From assembly GCA_028571685.1 (NCBI GenBank), contig CM053143.1, forward strand, positions 5,137,501-5,201,500: a DNA stretch of 64,000 bases, given 5' to 3'. The DNA is from Heterohyrax brucei. Taxonomy: Eukaryota; Chordata; Mammalia; Hyracoidea; Procaviidae. The translations under genes were made by a program, and so were the position numbers. The notes under the pieces are model-generated. The model made no database searches. It was not told where the DNA came from and saw nothing but the letters and a program-made list of their open reading frames with translations. How positions within the stretch are numbered: position 1 is the first letter of the stretch; every line of letters begins with the position of its first letter. Below are positions 11,316-24,758 of the stretch, one piece after another.

Positions 11316-13050
11316 GTTGGTGAGGGTGTAGAAAATGGAACTTAATAAAATACATACAGGCTGATGTTCTAGACAGAACGTTGAGGGTTTGACAATGGTA
11401 GATCTCCAAGTCAAGGAGGACATTTCAGTCTCATTTCTATGAGGATAGCCAAGCATCTTTTCACTACAAAGACTAGGCTTATTTCCAGAAGTCATCCAAA
11501 CAATCAGAGAAAAGCTTAAGTCCCTGGTGAAAGGATTAAGCAAATGGAGAGACAATTTCTCTTGCATATCAGCTAGCCTGTTAATCCTTCCTTGGACTAG
11601 GAATTGGCAGGTCTAAGCGGATATCATAAATTGAACTCCAAACTAGATCAATATGGAGCTCAATATGTTGCTAAAGCTCAGCATGTGACTAAATTTACTG
11701 GCTCTAAAGTGGAGTAGACTAAGAAGACCTTAGACTTTTCATTAAATCACTCCCACAGGGTAAGAGGCACTAAGTGGGAATGCAGAGTATTAGCTGCAGT
11801 TTCTAGGGAAGAGGCCAATCTATCAGTCAAAGAATGGTAGACAAATGAAAACCTACTAATAGCAATGTGTTACCAAGTAAACAGACAAATCAACACAAAA
11901 GTTGAGTTTCCAGCTGTGTCAGGAAGGCTAACACATAGAATGAAGTAACACTTGGTAGAGAAATTTAAATATAAGATAAAGAAGCTTTGTGAGTTATTCT
12001 CTGAATGTAGAAACACTGGAAACCAAGGCCAAAGGCTCAGAGGGGAATTATGAAAGAATTACAGAACAAACTGGGTGTAAGTAGATTCGAGAAGAAAGGA
12101 TCAGAAAACCAATCCTAAGATTTTCATACTTACGTGTTGTTTCTCAAACATATTCCAGAAATCTCTTATTCTTATTCTGAATCTGTGTTATGATTAGGCA
12201 GCAGGAGAGGGCTGGATCCCCATTTAAATATTGGTTCAAATGTGGAGATTGATGATACTGCAGAAGTGTCAAGAGTGTGTGGAAAGGTGTATTATTCACA
12301 TATTGAGGCTTTATAAGAGTAGGGCAGACTCCCAGGTAGGTCTGAAAATGGTTTGGGAGATCAGAAGAAGGATGTTGACTTGGCGTTTATTGTGGTAAGG
12401 GGCTGGGGCTGGCAGGAGGATTCCTGAACTGCATGTGGGCCAGGGCTAGCATGATTTGAACTTCCTGTTGGTGCCAAAAAAGAAAGCGATCTTGCCCTCA
12501 TACACGGCACTAGGGGAAGAGGATTGGCAGGATTTGTAGGTTGTGAGCAGTCAATAATGGATAATGAAGTCATACTCTTTACTAAAATCTGACATACAGA
12601 ATTTTGAAATGGCAAGCACTATACTTGCTAGGGCAAATCTTATTTTTGGAGACTAAGTGTTAAGATGATGATGAATTTGTATAAGGCTAACTATCGTTTT
12701 CTTGAAATTCTGTGATGATATTCTTCAATGGTAAATGAGAAAAACTTTGAAAAATGTAATTATTTCAATTCCTTGATTAAATGGCATGTTTCAAATGCAA
12801 AATCTTGGAGAAAGATTATAATTTGTTCTGTACAGCAGCTAATACATTAGTGTTAAAGAAGGTGAATGCTTACCACTATTTCAGTTCCACATCAGATAAA
12901 TCCAGAAATTAGTTGGAAGAAAAAGTAAATGTGAAATGAGATTCTGTCATGGAAAACTAAAGAAATGTACCTTACGGATTTGATTCAAAGATGATTTTAA
13001 GTTTTACAGTTCTCAGATGCCAGTTCTAAGAGTATGTTATCTTTTGCATG
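11316..13050. other. No gene seen; unassigned sequence
   Basis: There is nothing I can assign here. Open frames on the minus strand at 11193-11567 (partly LTR) and 12361-12615 lack motifs or splice context. GC is slightly higher near 12390-12540, without a CpG cluster. Confidence 0.45.
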
Positions 13051-13238
13051 GAGTTCCTGGGTGGTACAAGAGATTAATGCACTTGGCTGCTAAATGAAAT
13101 GTTGAAGGTTACAGTCCACCCAGAGCCACATTACGTAAAAAGCCTCATAATCTACTTCTGAAAAATTGGTCACTGAAAATCCTATGGAGCACATGGAGTC
13201 ACTGTGAGTCAGAAGTGACTCAACAGTAACTGCTGTGT
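13051..13238 (+). mobile_element. AfroSINE-type tRNA-derived SINE, degraded
   Basis: The head GGAGTTCCTGGGTGGTACAA, the middle CTTGGCTGCTAA and AGTCCACCCAGAG, and the 3' end CACTGTGAGTCAGAAGTGAC match the plan of Afrotherian tRNA-derived SINEs. RNA polymerase III would start within the head. The B-box region (about 13108-13118, GGTTACAGTCC) is recognisable but mutated. It lies in unassigned sequence, with a degraded tail. Confidence 0.8.
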
Positions 13239-14832
13239 CCTTTTAATATCAATTTGATTTTAATGTTTTTGAATTATTGATCATTTGCACATAATTTTTC
13301 ATGTAATAAGTATACTTTTGTCTCATAATCATAATCTGTTTTGATGATAATTCTGTCTTAAATCATCAAACAGGGACCAGATGACTTCATTATGAGAAAA
13401 AGGAAACAATCACACAGATACGACAATAAACCAAAGTGTTAACACTCAGGAAAGGAATAAATGAGTCTCTACCACTGTTTTTAGAAACATGTATGTACTT
13501 TTAACTTTAAATATAATGTTTGAAACGTAATTATTATGGATAATTAAATAAATGTCAACACGTAGCTGTCTAAAATCCTAGAATTAAGAGAGCCTAGTGC
13601 GAAAACTGGCAATACTAATAATAGTGTACTTTGATCTAGTTAATGAGGTGGCCTTCTAAATTTCCCAATTATTTCCAAGAGTAAGATTAGATCAGGTATG
13701 TCTGTGTTATGTCTACACAACTATTTAATGTGCCCCTCCCCCTTCTGTGTGTTAGATCAAAGACGACTTAGGCAATGGGGCCTAACTCAGCTGATCCAAC
13801 ATACTTACTGTCATTACACAGACAGTTGCCAGGCAAGTTGATGGTTAAAAGTGCTGTCCACATAGGGCTACCACATCTCCCATGCTGTCTTGAAGTTATC
13901 ATTAGTCCAGTCACATGTGGTTAATAAAACAGTCTTACAACAAACTCATCCGCTGACACTGCAAATTGAGATGGCACAAAGGCTAGAACTAACAAATCTT
14001 TAGATGAACACAGCTTTGAATAAACTGAAGAGAAAATTCTCACTACTTCAATACTGTATAGGCGAATTCCACAGCAAGGCAGTTTTCTACTTAAGTTTCA
14101 ATTTATACTCTTAGAAAAAGATTAAATGCTTCATTTTATGTATTTCATTGTGATAAATATACCTAGTATTGTTTTTGTGGTGGCTATTTATTTAACCATT
14201 TCTTGTTAAGGGTGTCAGAGACTGATTTCTTTTTCTGTATTCTCTATTTTTCAGCAACACAGTTTCTTAAACTTTTTGAAAAGGCATAATCACTTGGAAA
14301 GGAAAGAAGGAGATGAGAGTCCAACTGCATGAATCTCTGGCTGCCTTCTAAATACTGTATTATAACATTAAATACAATATACTGATTACTAGCTTATCTG
14401 ATAATTCTGAAAAAAATAACTGATGATGAACTAAAATTGGAAATAAATAAAAATTGTTATAACCTCACTCAATAAAAAGTCACGAATAAATTACTTAGAA
14501 ATGAAACTGGAAAAAACTTAAAATATAAACAGAAAACTAGAACCATATAATCCTACGTCCTAGAGATATTATTAACATTTTGGGGTTTTATGTCAGGTAG
14601 ATGCTTAGTTTTCATGTGTGTGATGTGTTCTTTAAAATATTGTTGTATGCTTTGTGTCTATGCATAAACATACAAGTCTAAGCATGTAGCTGACTTTTGC
14701 TTTACATAATGTTCTATTGTGTTTTTGCATGATGTGCAACTACTTTCAAAAATATTGATTTTGTGTGACTATATAATATTACTCACTAAAAAAGGACATC
14801 ATATTTGTAAAAGAAGAACTAAAGACAAAAAA
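13239..14832. other. No gene seen; AT-rich unassigned sequence
   Basis: I see no supported feature. The sequence is AT-rich with frequent stops in all frames. Confidence 0.45.
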
Positions 14833-14960
14833 CCAAACCCACAACCATTGACTTGATTCTGACTCAGCAACTAGATCAGAGTCCAACTGCCCCAATGAGT
14901 CTTCAAGTGTGCATCACAGCACTTAGCCAACACATCACCAGTAGAGTAAAAATGAGAGAA
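14833..14960 (-). mobile_element. AfroSINE fragment, degraded
   Basis: On the plus strand AAACCAAACCCACAACCATT (tail side) is followed by GATTCTGACTCAGCAAC and GAGTCCAACTGCCCCA. These are reverse-complement counterparts of the SINE 3' half. The head region (14900-14960) is heavily scrambled. Confidence 0.65.
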
Positions 14961-16064
14961 ACCCTGAATCCTTTTTGTGAATTTTGTCCATATGCTGTTT
15001 TCATATTATTATATTGATACATGAAATGGTTTCTAGTTATTGTTGCTCATTTTTAAACACACATTTTTTAAGTTTCTTAAATATTTTTAGATTTTTTGTC
15101 TTTGTTTTTCAAAACCAAGTAAGGTTGCAATAGTATCTCTTGAGTATTTTTAAGTAAGCATGAGATTAGTCAGTGAAGAAAGAACATAGGAGACATTTCT
15201 TGCTTTCTTCTCTAATAATGAGCTTTTCTAGGTATTGTCTTTTTTTTTCTTTTCGTTTTGCATTTGCATCTTTAACTTGAGTAAAATCATACAGCTTGTA
15301 TGAGATCAGGAATAATCATTTTCCTCTGACATCCACTTCATCTTAGTGAGCCCTCATTGTACATAATAGATGTGCCCACTTACATAGGTACAGTGAAATT
15401 TGATGAATTGTGGAAAAGTATTCTTTTGTGGAGAAAGAATGCCACACATCTTTTGTATGTAAGGAATTTGACCCTATGTAGACAGAAGTCATATTTTATG
15501 TAAATTGGGCTCTATCATAGCAGCCTTCATCAGCTTGAACTATAATGTTCATTTTAGAAGAGTAACAAAAAAATTACTAAATTTTTCATAGTTTTTCATT
15601 ACAAAGATGGAGTCTGTTAATGAAGCAATATTCAGCATTGAAATCACCAACGTTATGTGGGTGATTTCATGTCCTGTATTTGTTCCACTAGCAACAGGGC
15701 AGATTTCCAAATGTTGACTTCTAATGAATTGTAGTTAGGTGAAAACACTATCTGGGAATCTTCCAGTTAACATCTGCATGGTATTGCAACATGCTAAAAA
15801 ATAGTGGAAAATGATTCTAAAGAATAAAAATCATTTGAACAAAGTCACTTAGATTTTGTTAAATGGTATGAGATTTGATTATAAATTTGAAAATTCACTG
15901 TCTAATCTAAGAAATTTTACATGGATAAATACATAAGTATGCATAATGAAGACCTAAACAATGTATTTTTAAAAATAGGATACCCATTACAATGTAACAT
16001 TTATAATTTCAACAGCATCTCTGCCTTCATGAACATGATCTCTCTAACAAAAACAATAAAATAA
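14961..16064. other. No gene seen; AT-rich unassigned sequence
   Basis: No coding, RNA or repeat signal that I can name. Poly-T rich near 15239-15250. Confidence 0.45.
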
Positions 16065-16065
16065 A

Positions 16066-16222
16066 AACCAAACCCTTTGCCAACGAGTCAATTTCTACTC
16101 ATAGTAAACCTATAGGACAAAGTACAACTACCCCATTCATTATCTGAGGACTGCTAGTGGTGTCAAACTAATGACCTTTTGGTTAGCAGTCATAGCTCTT
16201 AATCACTGCCACAAGGTTTCCA
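16066..16222 (-). mobile_element. AfroSINE, near full length
   Basis: On the plus strand it reads from AACCAAACCCTTTGCCAACG, through CCTATAGGACAAAGTACAAC and CTTTTGGTTAGCAGTCATAG, to CCACAAGGTTTCC. This is the reverse complement of the canonical SINE in full order. Its tail side is of the older AACCAAACCC type, unlike the AAGCCAAGCC tail of the mini insertions. Confidence 0.85.
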
Positions 16223-16555
16223 ATGAAAACAGTATATATGCAAACATGTTCCCTCCTTTAATAGGTACAAAAATCCATGGCACATTCATAAAAAATATCA
16301 TATATTATGCCATTAAAGAGATCTCATATATTCAAAAAGTAGAAAAATAAAAAAGTATTACTTGACTATAAAATAATGATGCCAGAAATTAATTTTTTAA
16401 AAGGCAAAAAGTCTTTCCACCAACAAATAATTTTATTTAAAATTTAAAAAGTAAAACCCTGCCACAAAAATTCACTTAAAGAGAAACTGTAAGTCAAAGT
16501 TCAAACTATTGAGAAAGTAATAATAATGGGGGCACTACATACTAATTTAGAGGAT
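16223..16555. other. No gene seen; AT-rich, possibly very old L1
   Basis: A-rich plus strand, perhaps an unrecognisable upstream continuation of copy C. I cannot support a boundary. Confidence 0.35.
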
Positions 16556-17570
16556 AAACTATAAAAAGAGGGAACAAATCAACACACATGGACTATTATC
16601 CACAATAGACAACATATTAGACCACAAAGAAAACTCTGATAGAATCTAAAACATCAAAATATTTCAAGGCATCTTATCTGACCACAAAGCTGTAAAAGTA
16701 GAATCAATAACAGAAAAACTCAAACACGTGGAAACTGAACAATACTTTGTTTAAAAGCTACTTGGTTGAAAAAAAAAAAAAAGAACAGAATGAAGAAATT
16801 CACAGAACTAAATGAGAATGAAAACATGTCTTACCAGAACCTTTGGGACACAGCAGAAGTAGTACTCAGAGGTCATTTTGGAACAATAAATGCACACATC
16901 TCCCCCAATCCCCGAAAAAGAAAGAAAGGATGAAAATCAAGCATCAACCCTACAACTTGAACAAACAGAGAGCAGCAAAAGAAGCGCTAGGGCATCAGAA
17001 GAAATCAAATAATAAAGATTAGACCAGAATTAAATAAAATAGAGACTAGAAAAATAGTTGAAAACAAACTGGTTCTTTTTAAAAAATTAGCAAAATTAAT
17101 AAATCATTTGTCCAAGTGACAAAAGAAAAACTCAAAAGTAAGCAAATAAGCACAATAAGAGATGAGATTTATCATATCACAACAGACTCAACTGAAATTA
17201 AAAGAATTGTAACAGAATACTATGCAAAATTGTACTCTAACAAATTTGAAGAACTAGATGACATGGACAAATTTCTAGAAATACACTACCTTCCCATACT
17301 AACACAAAATGGTGTTCGATATCTGAACAGACCAGTATCAAGAGAAGAGATTGAATAAGTAACAAACTGCCAAAAAAAAAAAAAAAAAAAATTCCTGGCC
17401 CAGATGGCTTCACTAGATAAATCAACTAAACATTCAGAGAGGAGCTTACACCGGTACTACTCAAACTATTTCAGAACACAGAAAAGGAAGTGGTACTTCC
17501 AGATTCATTCTATGAAGCCAACAAATGTGAATACCAAAACCAGATAAAGACACTACAAAGAAGAAAATTA
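16556..17570 (+). mobile_element. Older L1 copy C, left part (ORF2 endonuclease end to RT start)
   Basis: This ORF2 fragment begins in the endonuclease domain (ATTATCCACAATAGACAACA) and runs into the RT start (CCTGGCCCAGATGGCTTCAC). The frame at 17116-17358 covers the linker to RT, with ITTDSTEIKRIVTEYYAKLYSNKFEELD-like text matching L1 ORF2. It is more diverged from copies A, B, E and F than they are from each other. A-runs at 16769-16782 and 17372-17390 are internal expansions. It stops at 17570 where copy B is inserted and resumes at 24759. Confidence 0.8.
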
Positions 17571-18672
17571 GGGGGCATAGCACAGATGGCAGGCTAGACA
17601 CACATCTCCTCAATTCCCTTGGAAAACTAAGGCCTAGATTGGTAATTGAATAGAACACTCTGGACACCCTGGGAGCCCTAGGATATACCATACAGTTCTT
17701 AGATTGGACAACACGCCACTAAACAGCAAACTACCTCTCTCTGATCAGACAGAGCACACTCAGCCCCACTACTGTGACTCCCTGCTCAGACAGACTGCAG
17801 GTACTGACACTTTGTTATTTTCTTTTTTTCTTTGTTATCTGAGAGTCAAGGGATGGCATGAACCAGCAAATATGCTGAACTTCAGTGCTAAAGTAAACAG
17901 CAAATAGCACGGCAGAGAGACCGTGCCTGGAATAGTCACATTTGTGGAGTCTGTCCACTGACTGTGGGCACCATTGCCCCCCCATCTTCTCTTTTCTGAG
18001 CTCCACCATAGACTCTGCTATTTCACAGTGCAAAGGCAGCTCAGCCAAAATGCCATCTTGGTCAGCTGGGAGACAGAGTCACCCAAACAGAGTCCTCAAC
18101 AGGAGCTAATTTCCAAGCTGAGAAGCAGTGCCTCTTCAGAAAGCACTTTTCCAGCAGAAAGGCTGAGGTTAGCACAGTGTTACTTTACGAGGAGGCCCCA
18201 GCTGAAGATGGCAGCAGATCCATAACCCCTTCATACACTGAACTACATCATAGCATCTAGGGATGGCTAAACAGGTAATTCTGTTGTCAGCTGGAAGGTG
18301 GGCCCTGCCACACCTGACTGCCTGACTGATTTTGGCAGCTGTTGGATAGCTTCTAAATTTTAAAACTAAGGCTGCCTAGAGAAATAACAGCTAAGCATCC
18401 AGGTGGCATCTCTTCCAGCCTTTAATGACCCACATCATAGTGTCAATTAACAGCCCCCCAGGGACTCCAAAACTAGGGCACCATCTTTGCCAGACAGGAG
18501 GTGAGAGAGTCCACTGCAGACAGTCATTGGAGTACATAGAGGCAGTTGGTGACCAAATCCCTTCTCAGAACTATGCCACAGCCCTGTTGAGGTAACATCA
18601 GAGAAACTAAGCAGCCTCTACGCGCCCTGAAGGCAAGTAACCGTATCTAACCACTTAAAGAAATAACTTATC
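17571..18672 (+). promoter_or_regulatory. L1 5'UTR (internal promoter region), copy B
   Basis: An L1 5'UTR holds the RNA polymerase II promoter inside the element. The start has AGATGGC at about 17585, equivalent to the YY1-type site AAGATGGC kept in copies E and F. The region is relatively GC-rich and contains repeated CAGCTGGRAGGTGG-like segments (18062, 18283 and 18490). They match the ~230-bp monomer-like repeats that are clearest at 49306-49770. Mutations in the AGATGGC neighbourhood (CACAGATGGCAGG) suggest a weakened start. Confidence 0.7.
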
Positions 18673-19545
18673 ATGGTTCTGGAAAACTCACAAAATAAAG
18701 AATCAAAAAACTGGTCAGAGTAAAAGGCCTTTCTGAAACTATTGGAGGTCACATACAAAACAATTATATATAGAAACCTCCTAGAAATTAAACCAAATGC
18801 AGCACAGCAAAGTGAAAAATTAAGTAAGGTATTTGAACTGATGGAACATCAAGGATCTGAAATCCAGCAGATCAATAACAAAATTAGAGAATTAGACAAG
18901 TCAATCCAAAGGCCAAAGAGCAGAATTGGGGATATAGAAGTCAGACTTAGTGACTTTGAGCACAGAGCAGCTGACACCAGCATTTATGGGGAGAAGTCAG
19001 AGAAAAGAAATCAGAAAAATGAAGAAATATTAAGAAGTATGTGGGACTCTATTAAGAGGAATAATCTGTGATTAATTGGAGTTCCTAAACGGGAATGGAT
19101 AGCTGAAAACTCAGAGTATTGTTGGTTAGTTGCTGACAGAAAACTTCCCTGAAATTATGAAGGAAGAGAACATAGATACCCAAGACATCTATTGAATGAC
19201 ATAGAAACTAGACCCCAAAAGAAAGACACCAAGACATATTATAATCAAGCTAAAAAATGAAACATAAACAGATTCTCTTACAAGCAGCAAGGCTCAAAGC
19301 AAAGCTAACATTCAGCGGGAAACCCTGTAGGCTTTAGCCTGACTTCTTATCAGACATGATGTTGGCAAGGAGGCAGGGTAATGACATATTCAAAGCACTG
19401 AAGGAGAAAAAACTTACAACCAAGACTTATATATCCTGCAAAACTATCTCTAAATTCTGAAGATGAAATTAAGACATTGACAGATAAATAGAAGCTTAGA
19501 AACTCTGTCGAAACCTAACCAAAACTACAATAGATACTAAAAGAA
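18673..19545 (+). pseudogene. L1 ORF1, copy B, broken
   Basis: ATG 18673 begins MVLENSQNKESKNWSE and stops at 18721. The longest surviving frame (18742-19071) is a charged helix-rich coiled-coil region ending MWDSIKRNNL. After that, frame-shifted pieces carry LIGVPK, then an RHIIIKL-like RNA-binding core (about 19234-19255), and a YPAKLSLNSEDEIKTLTDK C-terminal stretch (about 19431-19488). The domain order is that of L1 ORF1p: coiled coil, RRM-like core, C-terminal domain. Confidence 0.85.
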
Positions 19546-20011
19546 GCTCTTTGAGTAGAAAAACAAAACCATTAAGTGCATATTTAAGGAGGCAATGCAG
19601 GACACAGCATCCAGAAACCTACTTAGATAAGGAACTCACAAAACTCAATCAAACCTAGAATATTAAAAGAACGAAAGCAGGGATCATTTCACTAAAGCTA
19701 TGACAAGATCACACTAAAAATAGGAATATGCCACAGTAGTAATAGTCCTTTCAGAGAAAGGAGAGGAAGTTAAAAAGATACAAAAAAGTTAAAATTGAGT
19801 TTCAACTTAGAGTAGTAAGTGGGATCATATGGATAGCCACAAAGCACAGTAACAGTGCAGCATATCAAGAGAAGAAGTATAAAATAGGAGTCTAAACAAC
19901 CACAAAACCAACACTAAAAAAGATGAAGTGTCAAGCCATAAAGAAGAATGATCCAGAACAAAATATTAAGAGCAACATAGAAAACATCAACACAAAAATA
20001 AATACATTAAA

Positions 20012-23000
20012 ATGACAGCACTGAATACATATCTATCAATAATTATACTGAATGTAAACAGACTGACTGCTTTAATAAGGAGACAATCAGTGATATTCCA
20101 GGTAAAAAGACAGGACCCATCTATATGTCGTTTATAAGAAACACACTTTAGACTTAAAGATATGAACAAATTGAAAATTAAAGGATGGAAGAATATATGC
20201 CAAGCTAACAACATACAAAGAAGAGCATGTGTGGCAACACTAATCTCAAATAAAATACATTTTAATGTATAATCCACTACTGTGAACAAGGATGGTCACT
20301 AATGCTGAAAATTTCAATATACAAGCAAGACTTAACAATATTAAATACTTATGCATCCAAAATCAGAGCATCTAAATACATCAAAAACAAACAAACACTG
20401 ACTACACTGAAAAATGTGATAGATCACTCCACAATGATAGTGGCAGACTTCAACCCTCACCTTTAAGTAATGGACAGAACATCCAGAAAAAAAACTCAGT
20501 AAAGACACAGATGGTCTTATTGTGACAAATAACCAAATATAACTCATTGACATATACAGAACTTTTTATCCATCAAAGGTAAGTACAACTTCTTCTACAA
20601 GGAACATGGAACATTTTCTAAAATAGACCATGTGTTAGGACATAAAGTAAATCTTAACAAAATCCATACCACTAAATTATTTAAAGTATATTCTTAGACC
20701 ATAAAGCCATAAAAATTAAAATCAATAGCAGAAAAACATACATAGAAATCAGAACTCATTGAAACTGAAAAACACTTTTCTCAAAAAAACATGGGTTACA
20801 GAAGATATCAAGGACAAAATAAAGAAATTTATGGAATCAAATGAGAATTAAAACATATCCTACTAGAACCTATAGCATACAGCCAAAGCAGTGTTCAGAG
20901 GTCAATTTATTTCTATACATGCACACATCTGAAAATAAGAAACAACTCAAACCAAAGACTTAACCCTACAAATTAAACAATTAGAAAGAGAGCAACAGAG
21001 GAACCCCTCAGGCACCGGAAGATAACAGATCATAAAGATAAGAGCAAAACTAAGTGAATTAGAGAATAGATGAATAATTGAAAAAATTAACAAAACCAAA
21101 AGCTGGTTTTTTGAAAAGATCAACAAAATAAGCAAGCCACTGACTAAAGTTACAAAAGAAAAACAGGAGAGGAAACAAATAACCTTAATAAGAAATGAGA
21201 TGGGAGATATCACAACAGACCCAACCAGAATCAAAAGTATCATAAGAGAATACTATGAAAGACTGTACGCTGACAGATTTGAAAATCTAAAGGAAATGGA
21301 CAATCTTCTAGATTGATATCACATTCCAACATTATCACAAGGAGAAGTAGAAGAACTTAATAAACCCATCACAAAGTCATCAAAAAAAACTACCAACCAA
21401 AAACAGTCCTGGCCCAGATGGCTTCACTGTAGAATTCTACCAAACCTTTAGAGAAGAGTTAACTCCAATTCTACTGAGATGATTTCACAACATAAAAAGG
21501 GATGGAATACTCCCAGACTCATTCTCTGTAGCCAGCATAACCCTGATAGCAAAGCCAGGGAAAGGTCCCACAAAAAAAAAAATTACAGACCAATATCTCT
21601 CACAAACCTAGATGCAAAAATCTTCAACAATATCCTTGCCAATAGAATTCAACAACATATCTCAAGAATAACTCACCGTGACCAAGCTGGATTTATACCA
21701 AGGATGCAAGTCTGGTTCAACATCAGAAAAACAATTAATGTGATCAATCACATAAATAACACAAAACCTAAGAGTCACCTGATTTTTTCAATTGATACAG
21801 AAAAGGCATTTGACAAACTCCAACACCAATTCATGCTAAAAATTCTCAGCAAGATAGAAATAGAAGGGACATTCTTCAATGCAATAAAGGGTATCTACAC
21901 AAAGCAAACCACCTACATCATCCTGAAAGGAGAGAAACTGAAAGAATTCCCCTTGAGAATGGGAACTAGACAATAATGCCCACTCTCAACACTTCCATTC
22001 AACATTGTACTAGAAGTTCTGATGGGAGCAATTAGACAACACAGAGAAATAAACAGGATCTGCATTGGCAAAGAAGAAATAAAAATCTTCCTATTTGCAG
22101 ATGACATGATTGTATACTCAGGCAATCCTAAAGAACAATAAGTCAACTACTTGAACTAATAGAAGAGTTCAGCAAAGTATCAGAAGCAGAAGTAAATCAG
22201 TAAGATTCCTTTACACTGACAAAGAGATCATCAAAGAAGAAATCACCAAATCAGTAACATTTACTCTAGTCCCCAAGAAAATGAAATACCAAGGAATGAA
22301 TCTAACTAGAAAAGTAAGAGACCTATACAAAGAGAACTACAAGACCTAACTGCAAGAAACCGAGAGAGACTTACATAAATAGAAAAACCTACCCTGCTCA
22401 TGGATAGGAAGACTTAACATGTGAAAATGTCTATTTTACCCAAAGAAATCTACACATATAATGCAATCCCAACACAAATTCCAGTGATATTCTTTAATGA
22501 GATGGAGAATCAAACCACCAACTCTGTTTGGAAAGTAAACAAACCCCAGATAAGCAAAGCACTACTGAAGAAAAGGAAGACAGTGAGTGGCCTCACACTA
22601 CCTGACCTTATAATCTGTTACTGTGCCACAATAGTCAAAACAGCCTGGTACTTGTATAAAAAGAGGCATATAGACCAATGGAACAGTGTTGAGAGCCCAG
22701 AGATGCCACCATACTCTTATTAATAGTTAATATTCAACAAGTCCCTAAGATCATAAACTGGGTAAAAACAGTCTCTTTAACAAATGATTCTGGTCGAATT
22801 GGATATCCATCTGCAAAAAAAAATTGAAACAAGATCCATACCTCACATTTTATACAAACACTAACTCAAACTGGTTAAAGACCTAAATATCAAATCTAAA
22901 ATGATAAAGATCATGCAAGAAAAAATAAGGTCGACAGTGGAAGTTATAATACACAGCGTAGACAACCTTCAAAATCTCACAAAGCACAATCAACAGAAAA

Positions 23001-23806
23001 TAGATAAATGGGAACTACTCAGAATCAAACACTTTCGATCATTGAAAGACTTTGTCAAAAGAATTAAAATGTCACCTACAGAATGGGAAAAACTATTTGG
23101 CAACTACGTGTCAGACCGATATCTGACTGCCTTTATCTATAAGGTGCTGCAAAATATCAACAAGAAAAAGGTAAATAACCCAGTTAAACAACGGGCAAAG
23201 GAGACGAACAGACACTTAACCAAAGAAGACATCCAGGCAGCCAAAAGACACACAAAGAAATGCTCACTATATTAGCCATTAGAGAAATCCAAATCAAAAC
23301 TACAGTGAGATGCCATCTCACCAACAAGGTTGGCCTTAGTCCAAAAAAAAAAAGAAACCACAAAACGACAAATGTTGGAGAAGCTATGGAGAAATTGGAA
23401 CCCTCCTGCACCTCCTGCACAGTTGGTAGGATTGCAAAATGGTACAACCTCTTTGAAAAGCAATCTGGAACTTCCTTAAAAAGCTGGAAATAGATGTACC
23501 ATTTGATCCAGTAATCCCACTGCTTGGACTATATTCCAAGGGCAGAATCAAGGGCAGATACATGCACTTGAATGTTTATCGCAGCACAGTCCACGATAGC
23601 AAAAAGATGGCATCAACCCAGATGCTCAACATTAGATGAATGGATAAGCACACTATGGTATATATACTCAATGTAACACTATGCAATGATAAGGAACAAT
23701 GATGATTTTAGGAAATATCTCATTGCCTAGTTTCAATTGGAAGACATTACGCTGAGTGAAATCAGCCAGCTGCACAAGGACAAATATTGTATGAGACCCC
23801 TACTAT
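20012..23806 (+). pseudogene. L1 ORF2, copy B, broken
   Basis: It starts MTALNTYLSIIILNVN at 20012. The endonuclease domain (20012-20740) is full of stops. The RT portion at 21479-21976 includes [10 protein letters not shown] (RT motif A) and GTRQ just before a stop. The catalytic FADD box is intact at 22094-22105 but in a shifted frame. The frame at 22901-23275 holds the region after the RT, and that at 23260-23493 the C-terminal part, where the cysteine motif is degraded by repeated CCTCCTGCA. The end is a stop near 23806, after CMRPLL. Confidence 0.85.
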
Positions 23807-24758
23807 AAGTAGAGAAAAAAAAAAAAAGACTTGTGTACAGAAGAAAGGACTCTTTAATGGCTGCAAGAGAGGGCAGGGAGGGAGAGGGGTGGTTATGGAT
23901 TAGTTTATTGATAGAAATTTGGTTGAGTGCAAGCAGTGACAGCACATAGCAGAAAGAAAACCAATTTAACTGGATTTCAATATAAACTGAACACTCTTCT
24001 AATTCATCTTAACCCATTATTGCAAAGATAGAGAAGCAGGGGCAAGAGTCTGGGAGCCATGCTTTAAGGGACATCAAGGCCAATTGGCATAACCAGCCTA
24101 TTGCTCTTTGTGATTGGCATCTGGAGTCTTAAAAGCTAGCAAGCTTCCATCTGAGGTACACCAAATGGTCCCAACTCAGCCAGAACAAACTATCACCAAG
24201 AACAAAGACACGAGGGGAAAAGAGCTCAGGAGATAGAGGATCCATGGGAATGAGTATCAACATGTGACCAGAAGAATCAGATGGTGACCAGCCACAAGCA
24301 AAGACAGCTGTGATGGGACACACAATGTCAAGTCCCAGTGTCAACATGAGAAAAAGCTGTGTGCGTCTCAAGAACCCCACCACAAGACTGAAACTGATGG
24401 TCTGAAGGCCTGGGGGTTCCCCTGGAAGCATCACCCCTAGATGTGCTGCTGCCCCTGACCAGAAAACATCACTGAGATCAACTATTTGGACAAAATGGAC
24501 TGGTCTCAGGAACACAATGTGAGCGTGTCGTGTGTGTACTTCATGGGTCTATGCATCTGTAGGATGTTGTCCTACTGGCCTCTTACTAGAAGAGAGAGGA
24601 GAGGGTGGAGAGCAGGGGACAGGAGATTGTTAAGAGGATATGACATATATATAATGAAAAGGAGGAGTGTACTGTCACCAGGCAAGGATACGGAGGGTGT
24701 TGCTTATAGGTGAGCATGCAAATTTAATTTGGGTTGTATACTTTCACTTAATAACAAT
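23807..24758 (+). other. L1 3'UTR, copy B
   Basis: It follows the ORF2 stop. It contains a purine-rich tract (23866-23890), the conserved GTCTTAAAAGCTAGCAAGC block at 24126 and a TTTCACTTAATAACAATAAG end. This is the older tail type shared with A, E and F. No AATAAA is obvious at the very end, and the tail is an irregular A-rich remnant. Confidence 0.8.

Larger units (their letters stand above)
17571..24758 (+). mobile_element. Complete-length L1 copy B (7.2 kb) inserted in copy C
   Basis: This copy has all parts: 5'UTR 17571-18672, ORF1 from 18673, spacer, ORF2 from 20012 to about 23806, and a 3'UTR to 24758. The 5' end, GGGGGCATAGCACAGATGGC, matches the starts of copies E (33461) and F (35732). 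Flanks are AAGAAAATTA (17561-17570) and AAGAAAGATTA (24759-24769), a TSD with one inserted base. The older copy C ORF2 continues on both sides. Stops in both ORFs make it non-autonomous. Confidence 0.9.

Noticed and set aside
12361..12615. 84-codon minus-strand open frame, proline/serine-rich
   Set aside because: No recognisable domain and no neighbouring exons. The length is within chance for this composition.
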